From the NCBI GenBank assembly GCA_017436225.1, contig JAFSDM010000025.1, positions 1 to 37,644 of the forward strand: 37,644 nucleotides of DNA, written 5' to 3'. Below the pieces are notes generated by a model, which was not told the origin of the DNA, ran no database searches, and saw nothing but the letters and a program-made list of their open reading frames with translations. The position numbers were made by a program, and so were the translations under genes. The DNA is from Clostridia bacterium. GTDB taxonomy: Bacteria > Bacillota > Clostridia > Oscillospirales > Acutalibacteraceae. Below are positions 18,095 to 26,458 of this stretch, piece by piece. Positions within the stretch are counted from its first letter, which is position 1; every line of letters begins with the position of its first letter.

Positions 18095-19288
18095 TTAGGG
18101 TGAGCAGTCAAACCCTAACTCATTAAATACGTACTGACAGGTTACAAGCGCCGCAGTTTGTATAGCGCTTTCATTAAAAACAATGTTGGCGGAATGTAGG
18201 GTTAAGGAGGTTCTTGGGTCCTCTGAGCCGTTACCGACTACGTAGCGAACGCCCTGAACCTTAGTTAAAAATTCGGAAAAATCATCAGATGCGGAGTTAG
18301 GCTCGGGAAGTAAAATAATCTTATCCTCGCCAATAGTTTGCCTGGTGGCAAGAGCTAGACCATCAATTACCTCTGCATCGTTAATAAGTGGTGCGATTGA
18401 GGCGTTAACGGTTACTTCGGCGGTGGTTCTCATACTTTCACAGTGCAACTTGCAAATGCGCTTAATACCTTCAAGCATATAGGCTCTTGTTTCGTGGTCA
18501 AAGGTGCGTAGCGAACCGGATATTTCAACGCTATCGGGAATTATGTTAGCTTTAGTACCGCCAACGATTTTGCCAAAGCTTAACACCGCGGGCTTAAACG
18601 GGGAAATCTCCCTTGAAATTAGGGTTTGAAGCTGTGTAATTAAATATGCAGAAGCAACGATTGGGTCAATTGTACTGGCAGGGCGAGCGCCGTGACCGCC
18701 AACGCCGTGCACCTTAATATCAATCATATCTGCGCCGGCATTTGCAGAGCCTTTAATAAGCCCAACGTGACCTAACGGCAGTAGTGGGTCAACGTGAACG
18801 CCCACAATCTGCTCCATAACGGGCTCCCAAGTAAATGCGCCCTTTTCAATCATATATTTTGCGCCAACGCCAAGCTCTTCTGCGGGTTGGAACAACAGGC
18901 GTACGTTACCTGCCAATTCTTCTTTGCAGCCTTGCAAAACCTTACCAACAAGCAATAAATAAGCGGTGTTAATATCGTGTCCGCATGAGTGACAAACTCC
19001 GGGATTTTTTGAAGCAAATTCAAGTCCGCTTTCTTCATTCATTGGCAGAGCGTCAATATCGGCCCTAAGACCAATGGTTTTACCGGGCTTGCCGCCGCGG
19101 ATAATGGCGCTTACGCCTACCTCTAAACCGCGTTCTTCAATTTCAATTCCGCTTTCTTCAAGCACTTTTTTAATTAACGCGGTGGTTTCAAATTCCTTCA
19201 TTGAAACTTCGGGGTTTTGGTGAATCTTACGGCGAATTTCTATTATTTCGTCCATAAAACCATCGATAAGATTTTTTAAATTTTCCAC
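18095..19288 (-). CDS. M20 family amidohydrolase (HipO-like)
   Basis: 397 residues. Metal site residues are present: D77/D79 region RADIDALP, CHSCGHD (C102, H104), FQPAEELGVG (Glu pair), VGVHVDP and LTLHSANIVF. A dimerisation domain is inserted in the middle (GGHGARPAST). Relatives hydrolyse N-acyl amino acids or peptides (hippurate, N-acetyl-diaminopimelate). The usual GHDxHT reads GHDINT, with His replaced by Asn, which is not a metal ligand. It follows leuD by 27 nt on the same strand and so is probably in the leuCD transcript. The true substrate cannot be assigned. Confidence 0.9.
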   Translation of the reverse strand: MENLKNLIDGFMDEIIEIRRKIHQNPEVSMKEFETTALIKKVLEESGIEIEERGLEVGVSAIIRGGKPGKTIGLRADIDALPMNEESGLEFASKNPGVCHSCGHDINTAYLLLVGKVLQGCKEELAGNVRLLFQPAEELGVGAKYMIEKGAFTWEPVMEQIVGVHVDPLLPLGHVGLIKGSANAGADMIDIKVHGVGGHGARPASTIDPIVASAYLITQLQTLISREISPFKPAVLSFGKIVGGTKANIIPDSVEISGSLRTFDHETRAYMLEGIKRICKLHCESMRTTAEVTVNASIAPLINDAEVIDGLALATRQTIGEDKIILLPEPNSASDDFSEFLTKVQGVRYVVGNGSEDPRTSLTLHSANIVFNESAIQTAALVTCQYVFNELGFDCSP

Positions 19289-19315
19289 TATAAAATCCCC
19301 TCTCTGTCGAGCGTT

Positions 19316-19816
19316 TTATTTTATAAATCTTGCCTTCATCATAGGCTTAATTCCGCCTGCTTCTAAAATTTTAAGGGTTTGACCATCAAACTTATCGCAG
19401 GGGTATACCTTACCTGTTTCTTTAACGGTAACGGTGCCTTTTTCAAGGTCAAGAGTTAAGGTTTGTCCACTTTCTACTTCTTTACTAATTCCCTTACACA
19501 CAACAAGCGGAAGACCCAGATTAATCGAGTTGCGGAAGAAAATCCTTGCAAAAGAATCGGCAACAACTGCCACCGCACCCATATTTAAAAGAGCAATTGG
19601 TGCGTGCTCACGGCTTGAACCACAACCGAAGTTTGTTCCCGCTACAACAATTCCACCTGTAGGGAAGCTTTTAGCAATATCTTCATCAACGCCACAAAGA
19701 CAGTGACTACCAATCTCCTTAGGGTCGGTGATAGCTAAAAAGCGACCGGGATAAATCTGGTCTGTATCAATATTATTTCCAACTATAATAATTTTTCCGG
19801 TCATTTCGGTTTGCAT
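19316..19816 (-). CDS. leuD: 3-isopropylmalate dehydratase, small subunit
   Basis: 166 residues: the swivelling aconitase domain IV subunit. Signature segments are NNIDTDQIYPGRFLA near the N terminus, NFGCGSSREHAPIAL (the active-site SSREH loop) and FARIFFRNSINLGLP. With LeuC it converts 2-isopropylmalate to 3-isopropylmalate. RBS GGGAGG lies about 8 nt before the start, 15 nt after leuC. The short clostridial/archaeal form also resembles homoaconitase and dimethylmalate dehydratase subunits; leucine synthesis is favoured by the nearby ilv genes. Confidence 0.93.
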   Translation of the reverse strand: MQTEMTGKIIIVGNNIDTDQIYPGRFLAITDPKEIGSHCLCGVDEDIAKSFPTGGIVVAGTNFGCGSSREHAPIALLNMGAVAVVADSFARIFFRNSINLGLPLVVCKGISKEVESGQTLTLDLEKGTVTVKETGKVYPCDKFDGQTLKILEAGGIKPMMKARFIK

Positions 19817-19831
19817 ATGGCTTTCCTCCCT

Positions 19832-21094
19832 TTATTTCAAATATTCTCTTGGGTCTGTAATGCGACCGTTTAAGATACTTGCCGCAACGGTTGCGGGACT
19901 GGCAAGATAAATTTGTGCCTCGGTGGAGCCCATACGACCGGGGAAATTTCTGTTTGTGCTTGTAATACATACTTCGTTAGGTGCCAAAACGCCTTCATGT
20001 GCGCCCAGACACGCGCCGCAGCCGGGAGAAGTAATGGTAGCGCCCGCCTTCATTAAATCCTGTATGTAGCCTTTTTCAATGCAAGCAGTCAATACTTCGG
20101 CAGAAGCAGGAACTACAACCAATCTTGTGTATTTAGGAATATGTTTTCCACGAAGAATTTCTGACGCAATAGCAATATCTTCTTCTCGACCGCCTGTGCA
20201 ACTACCGATATAGCCTTGGTCAAGCTTGATTTCACCCTTTGCAACAATGTTTGCCAAGGTGTCGACATTATCTACGCTATGCGGACAAGCAAGTTGCGGC
20301 TCCATTTTGGAAACATCAAATACATAGCTTTCTTCATATTTAAAATCGGGGTCGGTGTACTGCACTTCATAGGGGCGAACCGCACGTTTTTCAACGTAAT
20401 CAAGAACATCTTCATTAGGCTGCATATAAGCAGTTTTTGCGCCCATTTCTACCGCCATATTACATATTACCATACGACCTGCAACGTTAAGATTTTCTAC
20501 ATAGCTACCTGTGAAATCGATAGCCTTATATACTGCGCCGTCTGCCTTGATTTTTCCAAGAACATTCAAAATAACGTCTTTAGGATAAACGCCTTTGGGT
20601 GCTTCGCCATCAAGACGAATTTCAATAATTTCGGGAACACGGAACCATAGCTCACCCGTCATAAGAATGGTTGCCATATCGGTTGCGCCGCAGCCTGTGC
20701 CCATTGCACCAAATGCGCCGTGGGTGGTTGTGTGGCTATCGGTAGCAACAACAATCATACCGGGATAAATTACGCCTGCTTCGGGCATAACCTGATGGCA
20801 AACGCCGCACTCTGTATCAAAATGGAATTTTAAGTTATTCTTTTTTGCAAACTCGCGCATTTCTTTATGGTTAGCTGCGCTCTTCATATCAGGAGCGGGG
20901 GCGTAATGGTCGAAAACAAATGCCGCCCTTTCGGAGTCCCAAACCTTTTCTCCGCCCATTTCATAGAAGGAATAAACGGTTTGTAAATATAGGTCATTTA
21001 TTTCAGCAAAATCAACTTTAGCGGTTATAATTTCACCAGTAGCTACAGTTTCACGCCCACTATTTTTAGCGAGAATTTTCTCTATGGCATGCAT
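19832..21094 (-). CDS. leuC: 3-isopropylmalate dehydratase, large subunit
   Basis: 420 residues with the start taken at MHAIEKIL (21094). GGGAGG lies 9 nt upstream, and the length then matches the roughly 420-residue HACN-type LeuC; the open frame continues upstream without homology. Aconitase marks include DSHTTTHGAFGAMGTGCGATD and the cluster cysteines in GSCTGG and SPGCGACLG. It forms the [4Fe-4S] isomerase with LeuD. It has its own promoter, divergent from the HAD hydrolase gene. leuA and leuB are not in this window. Confidence 0.94.
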   Translation of the reverse strand: MHAIEKILAKNSGRETVATGEIITAKVDFAEINDLYLQTVYSFYEMGGEKVWDSERAAFVFDHYAPAPDMKSAANHKEMREFAKKNNLKFHFDTECGVCHQVMPEAGVIYPGMIVVATDSHTTTHGAFGAMGTGCGATDMATILMTGELWFRVPEIIEIRLDGEAPKGVYPKDVILNVLGKIKADGAVYKAIDFTGSYVENLNVAGRMVICNMAVEMGAKTAYMQPNEDVLDYVEKRAVRPYEVQYTDPDFKYEESYVFDVSKMEPQLACPHSVDNVDTLANIVAKGEIKLDQGYIGSCTGGREEDIAIASEILRGKHIPKYTRLVVVPASAEVLTACIEKGYIQDLMKAGATITSPGCGACLGAHEGVLAPNEVCITSTNRNFPGRMGSTEAQIYLASPATVAASILNGRITDPREYLK

Positions 21095-21146
21095 AGCTTC
21101 ATGCCTCCCGTTAGCTTTAAATTTATAAATAAAATATACATAGATA

Positions 21147-21175
21147 ATAATAACACAACATTCTGAATATCGCAA
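21147..21175 (-). promoter_or_regulatory. Promoter of leuCD-M20
   Basis: On the reverse strand, TTGCGA (21170-21175) and TATTAT (21147-21152) are spaced by 17 nt. The leader is only about 45 nt, with no room for a T-box, so leuCD is regulated differently from ilvA. Confidence 0.6.
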
Positions 21176-21218
21176 CCCTTTTAACGTAAAAATATGGTAT
21201 TTTGCGCTGTGCGTACAA

Positions 21219-21248
21219 TTGACAAAGCCTTTGCTTTTTTGATATAAT
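21219..21248 (+). promoter_or_regulatory. Promoter of the HAD hydrolase gene
   Basis: Perfect TTGACA (21219-21224) and perfect TATAAT (21243-21248) with an 18-nt spacer, 32 nt before the start codon. It is divergent from the leuCD promoter; 43 nt separate the two -35 boxes. Confidence 0.75.
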
Positions 21249-21280
21249 ACCAATATACTAAAAAATATAGGAGAATAAAT

Positions 21281-21952
21281 ATGTATAAGCTTATTACCTT
21301 TGATATATATTCAGCAAGTCTTGATATTAACGGCAGTGCTACTCCCATTGTAAAGGAAGTGCTTGGTTGGGATGATGAAAAATCCCTTGAATTTTTCAAA
21401 ACCTGGAGAGCGCAACAGTGGAACTTCCTTCTTTTAAACAACAGTATGAGCGTAGGCTTTGAAAGCTATCGCAGTATTACCACTAAATCATTGGAATATG
21501 CTATTAAAAAGTTTGAAATAAGCCTTACCGAAGAGCAGAAAAACAGACTAATGGAAATTTGGGGTTCCTTTAAGGCTTGGCCCGAGGCAAAAGAAGTTAT
21601 TGCTGAAATTAAAAGGCGCGGCTACAAGGTGGCAATGCTCTCAAACGGCGATAAGGATATGTTGGAGCCTTTACAAAGCTCATCGGGAATTCAGTTTGAT
21701 TACGTATTTTCTGCCGAGAGCGCCAAGGCATATAAGCCTTCGGCATCGGTATATGATATTCCCTTTTTAGAAACCGGCATTAAAAAAGAAGAGATGCTCC
21801 ACGTGGCAGGCTCGATGTTTGACGTAATGGGCGCAAAGGCAGCAGGTTGCAACTGCGCGTGGTCAAACCGCTACTCCGACTACGTTTTAGACCCAAAATT
21901 TGAGCCTGATTATAATATGAAAAGCTTAAGCGAACTATTAAACTTCTTATAA
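21281..21952 (+). CDS. HAD superfamily hydrolase, haloacid dehalogenase type II-like
   Basis: 223 residues. Nucleophile Asp 8 lies in TFDIYSASLD, the DxY form of motif I found in L-2-haloacid dehalogenases rather than the DxD of phosphatases. Motif II is LSNGD, motif III Lys is in AKAYKPS, and motif IV region is HVAGSMFDVMGAKAAG, again as in type II dehalogenases. The C-terminal 37 residues are duplicated downstream in a remnant at 22963-23076. RBS AGGAG precedes the ATG, and a terminator follows at 22055. Substrate unknown; dehalogenase activity is possible but not certain. Confidence 0.86.
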   Translation: MYKLITFDIYSASLDINGSATPIVKEVLGWDDEKSLEFFKTWRAQQWNFLLLNNSMSVGFESYRSITTKSLEYAIKKFEISLTEEQKNRLMEIWGSFKAWPEAKEVIAEIKRRGYKVAMLSNGDKDMLEPLQSSSGIQFDYVFSAESAKAYKPSASVYDIPFLETGIKKEEMLHVAGSMFDVMGAKAAGCNCAWSNRYSDYVLDPKFEPDYNMKSLSELLNFL

Positions 21953-22054
21953 TGATTAAATTTAATAACTAATCTATGTGCAACATAAATTATTAGGGAT
22001 GTAAAAAGCAAGATTTATTAACCGCCTTTAAATAAGAATAAAATTAAAAGAAAC

Positions 22055-22101
22055 ATCTGCAACGAAAAGCGTGAAAAAAGCACCTTCGTTGTAGATTTTT
22101 T
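22055..22101 (+). terminator. Terminator downstream of the HAD gene
   Basis: ATCTGCAACGAA (22055-22066) pairs with TTCGTTGTAGAT (22085-22096) through one G-T pair, followed by six T. The remainder of the 376-nt gap 21953-22328 contains no recognisable gene; it is AT-rich, with only this hairpin and the one at 22286. Confidence 0.75.
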
Positions 22102-22285
22102 GTTTATAAATATTCAAAAATACGTGCAACTGTAATTTAGATTATCTTAAACTAAAAAAGCAAGGCAAAGCCGAGCAAAAAACACTTATTATCTATTTTT
22201 CTTACTTGCACCAATTTAGATATCGGTTATTCAAAAATTTGTATACCCTTGCATTTTAATAGAAAATAAATTTATTTATAAACGA

Positions 22286-22317
22286 AAAAGATTCGCCTGC
22301 TTTGAGACGAATCTTTT
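22286..22317 (-). terminator. Terminator of the small membrane-protein gene
   Basis: AAAAGATTCG (22286-22295) and CGAATCTTTT (22308-22317) form a perfect 10-bp stem. Read on the reverse strand it follows the stop codon by 11 nt and ends in CTTTTTCG. Confidence 0.75.
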
Positions 22318-22328
22318 CAAAACAAAAT

Positions 22329-22661
22329 TTATTCTGCGCTAACGTTTTTATTGCAGATTTTATAAGGAATACTTCCAATTACAAAAGGCAATACAATCAA
22401 ACCTATCCATGCTGCTAAAAGCACTTTTATAATTACCATAAATATACCTGCAGACGTATCAATATTGCGTACAACCTTCCATCCACAAACAAAACCTACT
22501 ACGCAAAGTACCAATACAATAATTTCGTATACGCCTAAAGAGAAACTACCTGTTGCAAAGCTGAGATTATTTATTATCTTTGGTAAAATAAACACATAGC
22601 AACCATAAGCCACAAGAACTAAAAGAAAGCGCATCCAGCCAGAAGTAAAAACTTTTTTCAT
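22329..22661 (-). CDS. Small hypothetical membrane protein
   Basis: 110 residues that I do not recognise. Three hydrophobic segments are visible at about 8-27, 40-61 and 70-96, with a basic start (MKKVFTSGWMR) and a polar tail ending KNVSAE. The ATG at 22661 is chosen because GGAGGTG lies 7 nt before it; an ATG 15 nt upstream overlaps that site. It has a good SigA promoter and its own terminator, so it is a stand-alone transcription unit. It lies between the HAD gene and the HAD 3' remnant, in a gene-poor island. Confidence 0.75.
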   Translation of the reverse strand: MKKVFTSGWMRFLLVLVAYGCYVFILPKIINNLSFATGSFSLGVYEIIVLVLCVVGFVCGWKVVRNIDTSAGIFMVIIKVLLAAWIGLIVLPFVIGSIPYKICNKNVSAE

Positions 22662-22741
22662 CAATTTCACCTCCATCCCTATTAAAACCTAAAACTCCGC
22701 CTACAAAAATAGGCGCAATACAACCAAAATCATTTATGAGT

Positions 22742-22770
22742 ATTATAAATTAAACGTTATCTTTTGTCAA
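22742..22770 (-). promoter_or_regulatory. Promoter of the small membrane-protein gene
   Basis: On the reverse strand, perfect TTGACA (22765-22770) and perfect TATAAT (22742-22747) with a 17-nt spacer. The 5' untranslated region includes a small hairpin, CGCCTA...TAGGCG (22698-22715). Confidence 0.75.
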
Positions 22771-22962
22771 GATAAACGGATAGTATAAAGATAACTTTTA
22801 CTCTAATTTAAGTCCTCCCAGAAAGCCGTTTTTGGAAGCAGGATATCTACAAAATTCAACTGCAAAAACACAAAGCAAAGCCGAGCGGGGTTAAATCACG
22901 CGCAGCGTGTATGTAATCAAGCCGAAAAAATGAATGCCATAGAATCAAAGGTCTCACCCGTG

Positions 22963-23076
22963 GCGGCGGGTTGCAACTGTGCTTGGTCAAACCGCTACTC
23001 CGACTACGTTTTAGACCCAAAATTTGAGCCCGATTATAATATGAAAAGCTTACACGAGCTTTTAAACTTCTTATAA
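22963..23076 (+). pseudogene. Remnant of a second HAD hydrolase gene (3' end only)
   Basis: These 114 nt align without gaps to 21839-21952, the end of the HAD gene, with 105 identical positions. They encode AAGCNCAWSNRYSDYVLDPK... and the same stop codon. Of eight changed codons seven are synonymous and one is Ser to His, so the copy diverged while still under selection and was then cut. Homology stops abruptly at 22963 and no start or upstream HAD motif is present. Nothing else recognisable lies in 22662-22962 apart from the promoter and hairpin of the membrane gene. Confidence 0.88.
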
Positions 23077-23094
23077 CTATATTGCTTTTTATAG

Positions 23095-23124
23095 GTCTGC
23101 ACACTTCCCCGTGCAGACTTTTTT
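23095..23124 (+). terminator. Terminator after the HAD remnant
   Basis: GTCTGCAC (23095-23102) and GTGCAGAC (23111-23118) form a perfect 8-bp stem followed by six T. It is probably the original terminator of the truncated second HAD gene. Confidence 0.85.
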
Positions 23125-23155
23125 ATAAACCAAACCCCTTAAAAACGGCGAAAAA

Positions 23156-23188
23156 AGCGGGCTTTCAAGCATAACCTGAAAGCCCGCT
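23156..23188 (-). terminator. Terminator of the pgi operon
   Basis: AGCGGGCTTTCA (23156-23167) and TGAAAGCCCGCT (23177-23188) form a perfect 12-bp stem. On the reverse strand it is followed by TTTTTT (23150-23156) and closes the pgi/P-loop unit. Confidence 0.9.
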
Positions 23189-23208
23189 AAAACTTTTACT
23201 TTTTTTAA

Positions 23209-23625
23209 TTATAATTTGGTTGCAACCTCAAAGATTTTTGCAGGAAGCTCTGCCTCATCACAAGAAACGGTGAAGGTAAATCTTACATTGCTATCCTCTG
23301 CTACTGCAGAAAGTCTGTCAAGGAAGGCAGCGAGTTCATCGTAATCTCTGCTACCAAGACGGAGGGTTGCATCTACAAAAATATCGGTAACGTCATGATT
23401 TGCAGACTGAATACCGCAAAGGAGAGCGTAAAGCTCGCCATAACCGGAAATGCCATAGCTTTCGGCATCTATCAAACGTGCTTTATGTGTAATACTAAAT
23501 GTTAAAGTATCGCCCTTTTCAACGCAAACAACATTACCCTTGCTGGCCTCTGTTGCAGCATTAACCAAGTCGATTAATTTTTTTGTTTTTCCAGAACCTT
23601 TTTTCCCAATAATAAGCTGAATCAT
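23209..23625 (-). CDS. Small P-loop NTPase of unknown function
   Basis: 138 residues beginning MIQLIIGKKGSGKTKKL, a Walker A motif at residues 7-14. A hydrophobic strand ending VTDIFVDAT (residues near 80) may hold the Walker B aspartate, and a C-terminal strand, VRFTFTVSCDE, resembles a sensor strand. Homologues in Clostridia are often labelled PilT-like ATPase, but there is no pilus gene here and it lacks the extra PilT domains. It is 54 nt downstream of pgi with GGAGTG before the ATG, on the same transcript. Its role is unknown. Confidence 0.8.
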   Translation of the reverse strand: MIQLIIGKKGSGKTKKLIDLVNAATEASKGNVVCVEKGDTLTFSITHKARLIDAESYGISGYGELYALLCGIQSANHDVTDIFVDATLRLGSRDYDELAAFLDRLSAVAEDSNVRFTFTVSCDEAELPAKIFEVATKL

Positions 23626-23679
23626 TATTAGCTCACTCCTTTATATTATTAACCGTTTAAAACGGTAATTGCCTAAAAC

Positions 23680-25020
23680 TTATTTGCCAAGACGCTTTTC
23701 TAAAGCTTCTTTTTCTCCCTCATAACCGGGTTTGCCAAGCAAAGCAAACATATTCTTTTTATAGCTTTCAACACCGGGTTGGTCAAAGGGGTTAACACCC
23801 AAAAGATAACCCGAAATTGCACAAGCCTTTTCGAAGAAATAAATAAGCCTGCCTAAATGCTCCTCATCTGCTTTAGCTACATCTAAAACAAGGCAAGGAA
23901 CCTTACCGTCGGTATGGGCTAAGATTGTGCCCTCGAATGCCTTCTCATTTACAAATGACATTGACTTACCTACAAGGAAGTTAAGTCCGTCGCCATCTTC
24001 GGCGTCCTCTTTAATTACAACGTCGCTACCGCAGTCGCCGATATTTACCACCGTTTCAAACAAAATTCGGCGGCCATCCTGCACGTACTGACCCATTGAA
24101 TGAAGGTCGGTAGAGAAGATTGCGGATGCGGGGAAAATACCCTTGTTATCTTTACCCTCGCTCTCGCCAAAGAGTTGCTTATACCACTCTGCAAACATTG
24201 TAAAGCGTGGTTCGTAAGAAACCATAAACTCAATTTCCATACCCTTACGATAAAGGGCGTTGCGGAGAGCTGCATAACGGTAACAATCGTTCTTTTCAAG
24301 GTCTGCTACGTTATATTCTTCAGCCGCTTTGGCTGCACCTTGCATTAAAGCATCAATATCGGCACCTGAAACTGCTATTGGTAAAAGACCAACCGCTGTG
24401 AGCACCGAGAAACGACCGCCTACGTCATCCGGAATTACGAAGCACTCGTAGCCCTTTTGGTCTGCCAAGGCTTTAAGTGTACCGCGAGCCTTATCGGTAG
24501 TACAATAAATGCGTTTTGCAGCTTCGGCTTCGCCATACTCTTTTTCAAGATATTCACGGAATACTCTGAAGGCTATTGCGGGTTCGGTAGTTGTGCCTGA
24601 TTTTGAAATAATATTCACAGAAACACGTTTACCCTTACACATAAGTAAAAGGTCATTAAGTGTAGAGCCGCTTATGCTATTACCTGCGAAATAGATTTCG
24701 GGGTTATCGCCCCTTAAATTGTTATAATATGGGGATTTTAAAAACTCAATCGCCGCACGTGCGCCAAGATAAGAGCCGCCGATACCGATTACTATTAAAA
24801 CATCAGTATCCTCTTTAATTTTTTGCGCCGCTTTTTTAATGCGAGCAAATTCTTCTTTATCATAATCGAAGGGAAGATTTACCCAACCTAAAAAATCGTT
24901 TCCTAATCCACTTTTATCAGAAAGCTGCTTATGGGCTGCAAGAACCTGAGTTTCAAGGCCCTTTAGCTCATTTGCTTGAAAAAAGCTTTTTGCATAATTT
25001 TCATTAAATTTAACTGCCAT
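23680..25020 (-). CDS. pgi: Glucose-6-phosphate isomerase
   Basis: 446 residues. It interconverts glucose 6-phosphate and fructose 6-phosphate. The phosphate-binding region [14 protein letters not shown], the [14 protein letters not shown] loop and the catalytic segment [28 protein letters not shown] are all present, as is the C-terminal [12 protein letters not shown]. The length is the shorter Gram-positive form. RBS AAGGAG lies 8 nt before the start. It is driven by a promoter at 25054-25082 and followed by the P-loop gene. Confidence 0.97.
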   Translation of the reverse strand: MAVKFNENYAKSFFQANELKGLETQVLAAHKQLSDKSGLGNDFLGWVNLPFDYDKEEFARIKKAAQKIKEDTDVLIVIGIGGSYLGARAAIEFLKSPYYNNLRGDNPEIYFAGNSISGSTLNDLLLMCKGKRVSVNIISKSGTTTEPAIAFRVFREYLEKEYGEAEAAKRIYCTTDKARGTLKALADQKGYECFVIPDDVGGRFSVLTAVGLLPIAVSGADIDALMQGAAKAAEEYNVADLEKNDCYRYAALRNALYRKGMEIEFMVSYEPRFTMFAEWYKQLFGESEGKDNKGIFPASAIFSTDLHSMGQYVQDGRRILFETVVNIGDCGSDVVIKEDAEDGDGLNFLVGKSMSFVNEKAFEGTILAHTDGKVPCLVLDVAKADEEHLGRLIYFFEKACAISGYLLGVNPFDQPGVESYKKNMFALLGKPGYEGEKEALEKRLGK

Positions 25021-25053
25021 AATTTACTCCTTATTTGCTACTGGGTTTATTAT

Positions 25054-25082
25054 ATTGTACAATACATTTACTATTTTTGCAA
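25054..25082 (-). promoter_or_regulatory. SigA promoter of pgi
   Basis: On the reverse strand, TTGCAA (25077-25082) and TACAAT (25054-25059) with a 17-nt spacer, 34 nt from the start codon. Confidence 0.65.
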
Positions 25083-25178
25083 TAGAATTTTTTGTGATTT
25101 TTATTATTTTTTACATCTTTTTAATATTTAATTACACTTTTTATCGGCAAAATGCTTAAAAAAGTAGGTATTTGAGGA

Positions 25179-26411
25179 TTACGGTGTTACAGCAGAAGTG
25201 AATATTAGCTCAAAGGCATTTAAAAAAGTTACCCTTTCCACCGTATTTGCCGAGCAAAGCGGCAGTTCGCCTATTTGCTTACCGTCAAGCGTGAATTTAA
25301 CACTACCTATTTTATCACCCGTAAAAATCGGCGCTTCAATATTTTCTTTAAGCTCAATAGATTGAACTATTTCATCCTGCTTACCCTTTGGAAGCAAAAG
25401 AGATATCTGATTTGTTCCGACATCGACAGATATTTGGTTTCCCATACCCTTTGAAACCGCAACGCTTGTTAAATTTTTAAGGTCGGGCGTAAGAGAGATA
25501 AAAGACCAATTTGCAAAACCGTAATCGAGCAGTTTTTTAGCGCCTGTAAAACGCTCGTTACTGTTATCTGCACCCATTACAACTGCCACAAGCTCCATAC
25601 CGTCGCGCTCAGCGGTGGCGGCAACACAGCACCCCGCTTTGGAGGTTGTGCCCGTTTTAAGACCCGTTGCACCACTGTAATATCTGACTAATTTATTGGT
25701 GTTTGTAAGCTCACTTTTACCATCTCGAAGGGCGTCCATCCACACGGTTGAATACTTCTTTATAAGGCTATGCTTAATAAGTGCAGATGCCATTATTGCA
25801 ACATCCTTGCCTGTTGTGAGATGACCTTCCTCATCCAAACCGCAGGAGTTTTTAAAGGTGGTGTTTTTCATACCAAGTTCTTTTGCTTTTTTATTCATAA
25901 GCTCTACAAAGGCTTCCTCACTGCCCGAAACGGCTTCGGCTAAGGCTACCGTTGCATCGTTTGCACTTGCGATTACCGATGCTCGTAGAAGCTCATCAAC
26001 CGTCATTTGCTCACCTACCTCAAGCCAGATTTGAGAACCGCCCATTGAAGCCGCATGCTCACTGCAGTTGACCTTTGTGGTAAGGGTTAGTTTTTCATTT
26101 TCTATTGCCTCCATAACAAGAAGCAGCGACATTATTTTAGTTATGGATGCGGGGGCAAGCCGCTCATCGGGATTTGTTTCATAAAGCACCTTGCCTGTGT
26201 GCGGCTCTATTAGTACCACGCTTTTTGCCTTTATTTCAAGCGCGGTACTGACCGTAGCAGAGGCAGAAATCCCCCCAATATCGGTTAGCAAATCATCACT
26301 CAAAAATTCGGTTGAAAGACTGGTTTTAGCTACTGCCGACATAGAAAAAAGCGGCATTACAAGTAGCACAGCCACCATAAATACCGCTAAAATTTTTCTG
26401 CATTTTTTCAT
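25179..26411 (-). CDS. D-alanyl-D-alanine carboxypeptidase, S11 family (DacF-like)
   Basis: 410 residues, exported. An N-terminal signal peptide (MKKCRKIL plus a hydrophobic core to about residue 28, AVA-K) is followed by the penicillin-binding catalytic domain with SITK (S89, K92), SAN (149-151) and KTG (252-254), then a C-terminal PBP5-like beta domain. It trims the terminal D-Ala of peptidoglycan pentapeptides. The start at 26411 is preferred because GGAGGTG lies 7 nt before it; the ATG at 26426 overlaps that site. It is 47 nt downstream of the LUD gene and probably shares its promoter. Confidence 0.94.
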   Translation of the reverse strand: MKKCRKILAVFMVAVLLVMPLFSMSAVAKTSLSTEFLSDDLLTDIGGISASATVSTALEIKAKSVVLIEPHTGKVLYETNPDERLAPASITKIMSLLLVMEAIENEKLTLTTKVNCSEHAASMGGSQIWLEVGEQMTVDELLRASVIASANDATVALAEAVSGSEEAFVELMNKKAKELGMKNTTFKNSCGLDEEGHLTTGKDVAIMASALIKHSLIKKYSTVWMDALRDGKSELTNTNKLVRYYSGATGLKTGTTSKAGCCVAATAERDGMELVAVVMGADNSNERFTGAKKLLDYGFANWSFISLTPDLKNLTSVAVSKGMGNQISVDVGTNQISLLLPKGKQDEIVQSIELKENIEAPIFTGDKIGSVKFTLDGKQIGELPLCSANTVERVTFLNAFELIFTSAVTP

Positions 26412-26458
26412 TTTAAGCACCTCCATATATATTTTAAATATATGAAAGGCTTTTGATT

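Noticed and set aside
21095-21253. N-terminal extension of leuC
   Set aside because: It has no similarity to LeuC, spans the promoter, and a good RBS precedes the internal ATG at 21094.
22161-22886. 16-nt near-identical direct repeat (CAAGGCAAAGCCGAGC at 22161, CAAAGCAAAGCCGAGC at 22871) flanking the small membrane gene
   Set aside because: 15 of 16 positions match, but similar AAGCCGAGC strings occur in coding DNA (near 2776), there is no terminal inverted repeat and no integrase, so an element boundary is not supported.
22856-23104. Reverse-strand 82-codon frame over the HAD remnant
   Set aside because: It is antisense to a sequence whose forward translation matches the HAD protein; no RBS or family resemblance.
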